Shown: in pieces, positions 52,352 through 56,145 of the stretch
Numbering within the stretch: position 1 is the first letter of the stretch
Layout: each line of letters starts with the position of its first letter
Origin: Erysipelothrix sp.
Lineage (GTDB): Bacteria > Bacillota_I > Bacilli_A > Erysipelotrichales > Erysipelotrichaceae
Direction: 5' to 3'
Assembly (NCBI GenBank): GCA_012841625.1
Contig: DUUI01000055.1
Span: 1 to 56,145 of the forward strand
DNA: 56,145 bases
Translations under genes and position numbers: made by a program
The notes under the pieces: generated by a model
Seen by the model: only the letters and a program-made list of their open reading frames with translations
Database searches by the model: none
What the model was told of the DNA's origin: nothing

Positions 52352-54979
52352 ATGAAAAAAAATTACACAACTAACAAGATTACCACAAGAGATAAGTTCA
52401 AGATTTCTGACTACGCTCAATTAGATAACACAGTCATAATTGATCACTTTAAAACACGAACAGAAGGTTTAACGTCAAAAGAGGCAGATAGCAGGTTAGA
52501 AGAATTTGGACTAAACCAAATCTCAATAGGTTTTAGAGATACCGTATGGTCCAGACTATTTGAATCTATTATTAACCCTTTTAGTGTTATTTTAATGGTG
52601 ATTGCAGTGATCACTTTTATTACTGACGTTGTTATTTCCGCTCAAAAAGATTACTTTACTTTTATTATTATTATATTACTTGTTTTTGTCTCTAGTATGA
52701 TTTCATTTATTCAAAGTCAATCTTCGAGCAAGGCAGTGGCTAAGTTAACAAATCAAATAAAGAATACAAGTCACGTGTATCGTGACGGGACATTGATTGA
52801 AATTCCCCAAGACCAAGTTGTACCGGGTGATATTGTTCATCTTGGAGCTGGAGACATGCTACCAGCAGATATCCGTTTTATTCAAACCAAAGATACTTTT
52901 ATTGCGCAATCTGCATTGACTGGAGAATCAACACCGGTTGAAAAATTCTCTCATCAATTAGATGATCAAAACCTGAGCTTAACAGATTTAGATAATATTG
53001 GATTTATGGGTTCAAACATGATCAGCGGGAGTGCCCGAGGAGTTGTAATTGCGACGGGGGATTCTACATATTTTGGATCAATGGCTGGTTCACTAACTGG
53101 AGATCGCGCAAAAAATAGCTTTGAGCGCGGCGTAGATGATATCAGTCGAATGCTCATTCGTATGATGATTATTATGGTTCCTATTGTTTTTGTCATTAAT
53201 ACCCTCAATAAAGATGACTGGGGAACTTCTCTAGTATTTGCTGTTAGTATTGCTGTGGGTTTAACACCTGAGATGTTACCTGTGATTACTAATTCAACGC
53301 TTGCTGTAGGTGCTCAAAACATGGCTAAAGTAAAAGTCATTGTTCGCAATACGAGTGCAATTCAATCTTTTGGTGAGATGGATGTTCTATGTACTGATAA
53401 GACTGGAACACTCACTGAAGACAAAATCATTGTTGAACGGTATATGAATCTACATGGTGATGATGACAAGCGAGTTCTAAGACATGCATATTTAAATTCC
53501 TACTTTCAAACTGGCATGAAAAACTTAATTGATTTTGCTGTGATAAACCGAGCAAAAGATTATAAGTTTGATAGTATTCTAAATAGTTATAAGGTTGTCG
53601 ATGAAATACCCTTTGACTTTAATCGTCGCCGTATGAGTGTTGTACTTGAGGACAAGACTGGTAAGCGTCAACTAATTACTAAAGGAGCAGTAGAAGAGAT
53701 GGTTTCTATTTCTTCCTTCGTTGAATTAGACGGCATAGTACATCCTTTAGATGATGAAAAACTAGCCATTACGAAGGAAACATATGAGACTTATAACCGT
53801 CAAGGTCTAAGAATGATTGCAGTTGCCCAAAAGAATAATATTCCAGACAGTAATCACTTTAGTATCAACGATGAGAGTGACATGGTATTAATCGGGTTTA
53901 TGGGATTCCTAGATCCCCCTAAAAAAAGTGCAACCCCTGCTATCAAAGTATTAGAAGAGCACCAAGTTCGGACTGTTGTATTGACAGGAGATAGTGAGGG
54001 TGTAGCCATTAATGTTTGTAAAGAAGTTGGCATTGATACCAGCATTGTATACACAGGTAGTGATGTAGAAGCTATGACTGATTTTGAACTAGCCATAGCT
54101 GTAGAAGAATGTAGTCTATTTGCTAAACTATCACCACAACAAAAGACACGAGTTATTTCTGCATTCCAAGCTGAGGGTCATACTGTTGGTTTTTTAGGAG
54201 ATGGAATTAATGATGCTCCAGCTTTAAGACAAGCAGATGTGGGAATATCTGTAGATACTGCAGTAGATATCGCCAAAGAAACAGCTGATATAGTACTACT
54301 TGAAAAGGATTTAATGGTCTTAGAGCGTGGAGTATTAGAAGGTCGCAGAACATTTGGAAATATAATGAAGTATATTAAAATGGCTTCCAGTGGTAATTTC
54401 GGAAACATCATTTCAATTATAGTAGCTAGCCTATTCTTACCTTTCTTGCCAATGTTACCAGTACAGCTTTTGACACAAAATCTACTAAATGATTTTGCTC
54501 AAATTGGGATGCCTTTTGACAACATTGATGAAGAATACTTAACAGAACCAAAATCATGGGATACAAAAAGTGTTGGTAATTTCATGCGTTGGTTAGGGCC
54601 TGTAAGTTCAATTTTTGATATTCTCTGTTTCCTAATACTTTGGTTTGTTATCGGGGCGAACACTATGGACAAAGCACCTTTATTCCAAGCTGGTTGGTTT
54701 ATCTTTGGTACTCTGTCACAAATACTCATCATGCATATGATTCGTACGACAAAGACCCCTTTTATTAAAAGTATGTCATCAAAAGAGTTAACTATGTCTA
54801 CATTTATCATCGCAACGATTGCTATCATCATGGTGTTTTCTGATTTAGCAATTGGTCTAGACATGTTACCATTACAAGTCAGTTTTATCCCATGGCTTGT
54901 CTTGCTTTTGATAGGTTATATGCTTGTTGTACAACTTATCAAAAAGTTTTACTTAAAACGATATAAAGAATGGATATAG
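52352..54979 (+). CDS. mgtA: Magnesium-importing P-type ATPase
   Basis: 875 residues, P3B-type. Cation ATPase N-terminal domain (DNTVIIDHFKTRTEGLTSKEA), TGES loop, phosphorylated Asp349 in CTDKTGTLTED, GDGINDAPALRQADVG hinge, and C-terminal segments including NDFAQIGMPFD, characteristic of MgtA/MgtB. It imports Mg2+ when the ion is scarce. Control by the upstream M-box riboswitch supports the substrate. AAAGGAA lies before the ATG. Confidence 0.96.
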   Translation: MKKNYTTNKITTRDKFKISDYAQLDNTVIIDHFKTRTEGLTSKEADSRLEEFGLNQISIGFRDTVWSRLFESIINPFSVILMVIAVITFITDVVISAQKDYFTFIIIILLVFVSSMISFIQSQSSSKAVAKLTNQIKNTSHVYRDGTLIEIPQDQVVPGDIVHLGAGDMLPADIRFIQTKDTFIAQSALTGESTPVEKFSHQLDDQNLSLTDLDNIGFMGSNMISGSARGVVIATGDSTYFGSMAGSLTGDRAKNSFERGVDDISRMLIRMMIIMVPIVFVINTLNKDDWGTSLVFAVSIAVGLTPEMLPVITNSTLAVGAQNMAKVKVIVRNTSAIQSFGEMDVLCTDKTGTLTEDKIIVERYMNLHGDDDKRVLRHAYLNSYFQTGMKNLIDFAVINRAKDYKFDSILNSYKVVDEIPFDFNRRRMSVVLEDKTGKRQLITKGAVEEMVSISSFVELDGIVHPLDDEKLAITKETYETYNRQGLRMIAVAQKNNIPDSNHFSINDESDMVLIGFMGFLDPPKKSATPAIKVLEEHQVRTVVLTGDSEGVAINVCKEVGIDTSIVYTGSDVEAMTDFELAIAVEECSLFAKLSPQQKTRVISAFQAEGHTVGFLGDGINDAPALRQADVGISVDTAVDIAKETADIVLLEKDLMVLERGVLEGRRTFGNIMKYIKMASSGNFGNIISIIVASLFLPFLPMLPVQLLTQNLLNDFAQIGMPFDNIDEEYLTEPKSWDTKSVGNFMRWLGPVSSIFDILCFLILWFVIGANTMDKAPLFQAGWFIFGTLSQILIMHMIRTTKTPFIKSMSSKELTMSTFIIATIAIIMVFSDLAIGLDMLPLQVSFIPWLVLLLIGYMLVVQLIKKFYLKRYKEWI

Positions 54980-55046
54980 GGTAATCTTATATAGCTTATC
55001 TATGAGTGATTTAAGTACTTCTCCATCTATAAGCAAAAGCGCTGAA

Positions 55047-55946
55047 TTATTTTGAATTATACCAATTTGGCACAGGATTCTGCATATTGTTATACCAACT
55101 CAGCACATCTTTTGCTTGATTAAGCATTGTATTTACTTCAATTTCTCCAAACGGAATAGCCCATGGAATAGATGAAAGCGTGTTACTACTTATGTATAGT
55201 GCAAGTAAATTCCAGAATTCAAACGGTACTTGGTTATTGAAATATCCGTCTATTATGCCAGAAGCAAATATAGGCGAAATCTGAGTACACCATACTATAC
55301 GATTAAATTCTTCCCACGGATCACCAAAGTCGTAACGGTCGAAATCAATAATAACTAACTTATTCTTTTCAATCATCATATTACAAATATGATAATCACC
55401 ATGCTGGTAGGATTGTGGTCTGTTAGCGAGCAAATGGCGGTTAGATTTTATATATCTCATAATGTGTTCTGCTCCATCAAATTTAATGGGGTTTTCGTTA
55501 TACATCTTGATTTTACGATCTATTTTTTCATTAAATCGTTGTTCCCAATCTGGTAGATTCTCTGGTGCAGGAATAGAATGGATGACTTTAAGTATTTTAC
55601 CGGCTTCAAGTCCGTAAGAATACTGTTCTGTATTATTTAGCTGAGGAATGATTTCTTCAGCATCTTCGCCATCAACCCAAGTTTGGACATTATAAACATC
55701 CTCATCACAATTTCCAAACGCTACAGGTTTACATATCGAAACACCAAGATTAGCTACCTGTTGCTGCAACCGAAACATCTCTGCCCGATTAGCACTTTTT
55801 TCTTTGGGAGTAACTCTAAGTAGGTATTTTACACCATCAGCAGTTGTAACACAGTATTTTTTATCGCACGACCAGCCTTTATTGATCGGTTCTTTAGATA
55901 CAAAGTGAAATTCTAGTATTGTTTCTGTCTTACTATCTTTTGCCAT
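55047..55946 (-). CDS. Aminoglycoside phosphotransferase family protein
   Basis: 299 residues with the APH/choline-kinase fold: catalytic loop YQHGDYHICNMM (His182-Gly-Asp184, Asn189) and the metal motif IIDFDRYDFGDP (Asp201). The N-terminal lobe has KYLLRV with the ATP lysine. Members phosphorylate antibiotics but also many metabolites; nothing here shows a drug substrate. GAGGAAAG precedes the ATG. Its position at the edge of the rearranged region hints at acquisition. Confidence 0.82.
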   Translation of the reverse strand: MAKDSKTETILEFHFVSKEPINKGWSCDKKYCVTTADGVKYLLRVTPKEKSANRAEMFRLQQQVANLGVSICKPVAFGNCDEDVYNVQTWVDGEDAEEIIPQLNNTEQYSYGLEAGKILKVIHSIPAPENLPDWEQRFNEKIDRKIKMYNENPIKFDGAEHIMRYIKSNRHLLANRPQSYQHGDYHICNMMIEKNKLVIIDFDRYDFGDPWEEFNRIVWCTQISPIFASGIIDGYFNNQVPFEFWNLLALYISSNTLSSIPWAIPFGEIEVNTMLNQAKDVLSWYNNMQNPVPNWYNSK

Positions 55947-55989
55947 TTACTTTCCTCGTTTATCATTTTAGTAATTATATCTCTAATTC

Positions 55990-56070
55990 CTATTTACCAC
56001 CACTAAAGTCTATACCTAAATATCTTGAGATATCACTCTCAATATTTTGATAACGAGTTAACTCTATTAT
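55990..56070 (-). pseudogene. Short gene remnant
   Basis: An open stretch of 26 codons on the minus strand (IELTRYQNIESDISRYLG..., ending FSGGK) has a protein-like composition but no start codon, with a stop immediately upstream. Possibly a decayed C-terminus. The remainder to 56145 shows no gene. Confidence 0.25.
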
Positions 56071-56145
56071 TTATTCAGTATTGATTGGGGAATAGTTTCA
56101 TTGATAGTTATCTTATAAACTTAGTTTCTTTTTGGTATCCATACC

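Noticed and set aside
55047-55946. Calling the APH-family gene an aminoglycoside resistance gene
   Set aside because: Only the general kinase motifs are visible; many family members act on metabolites, and nothing in the context shows a drug substrate.
1-56145. Mycoplasma-type genetic code
   Set aside because: Tryptophan is coded by TGG throughout and TGA is used as a real stop, for example at 12721-12723.
1-56145. CRISPR array, prophage or complete toxin-antitoxin island
   Set aside because: No regularly spaced repeats, no phage structural or integrase genes. The barnase/barstar pair is the only toxin-inhibitor set and is reported separately.

Overview
The window is a compact, low-GC stretch of a Gram-positive-type (Bacillota) chromosome. 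TGA is used as a stop (for example in the stop/start overlap at 12720-12723), so the Mycoplasma code does not apply. A class A-like sortase and a truncated LPxTG surface protein point to a cell wall. The exact lineage cannot be fixed from the sequence; an Erysipelotrichia-like or related low-GC group is a guess.

Layout. 1-5 kb: guaB-guaA (a CBS-less IMPDH and GMP synthase), an inorganic pyrophosphatase, a sortase and cysteine synthase. 5-10 kb: two divergent CNNM/CBS (CorC/HlyC) membrane proteins and an S9 peptidase. The first CNNM gene is preceded by a 20-codon leader ORF that overlaps its start. 10-18 kb: an FprA flavoprotein, an S41 lipoprotein plus serine hydrolase pair, and an MMPL transporter plus xxxLxxG-repeat protein controlled by a divergent TetR regulator. 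18-24 kb: tRNA-Thr, then a long minus-strand operon (membrane-anchored EIIB, a degenerate flavoprotein-like protein, NYN protein, coaD, maf, GNAT). 24-30 kb: a minus-strand operon ppx - ppk - barnase-like lipoprotein - barstar - alpha-amylase. 30-38 kb: phosphatases, SatD plus MFS, metallopeptidase, a LOG protein with a Nudix-like tail, Ogt, MgtE, NUDIX and an inositol-phosphatase family protein. 38-45 kb: a sodium-pumping decarboxylase operon (oadA-oadG-biotin carrier-oadB), divergent ATP-dependent PEP carboxykinase, BioY and BirA. This forms one oxaloacetate/biotin module. 45-56 kb is more plastic: a CopB-type ATPase with His repeats, an LPxTG pilin-like gene cut by an IS3-family element, a broken membrane-protein gene, an M-box magnesium riboswitch, a small leader ORF and the MgtA-type ATPase, then a phosphotransferase-family gene.

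Three points stand out. (1) Two Mg2+/CNNM-type genes carry leader ORFs that start with acidic and proline residues (MTETSDP..., MEDSP...), resembling in style the enterobacterial MgtL peptide. (2) At least six genes have a -10 box exactly 6 nt before the ATG and no Shine-Dalgarno, which predicts leaderless mRNAs. (3) A barnase homologue with all catalytic residues is made as a lipoprotein and sits with its barstar inside a polyphosphate operon. Promoters, terminators and revised start codons come from reading the sequence by eye; no database search was run.
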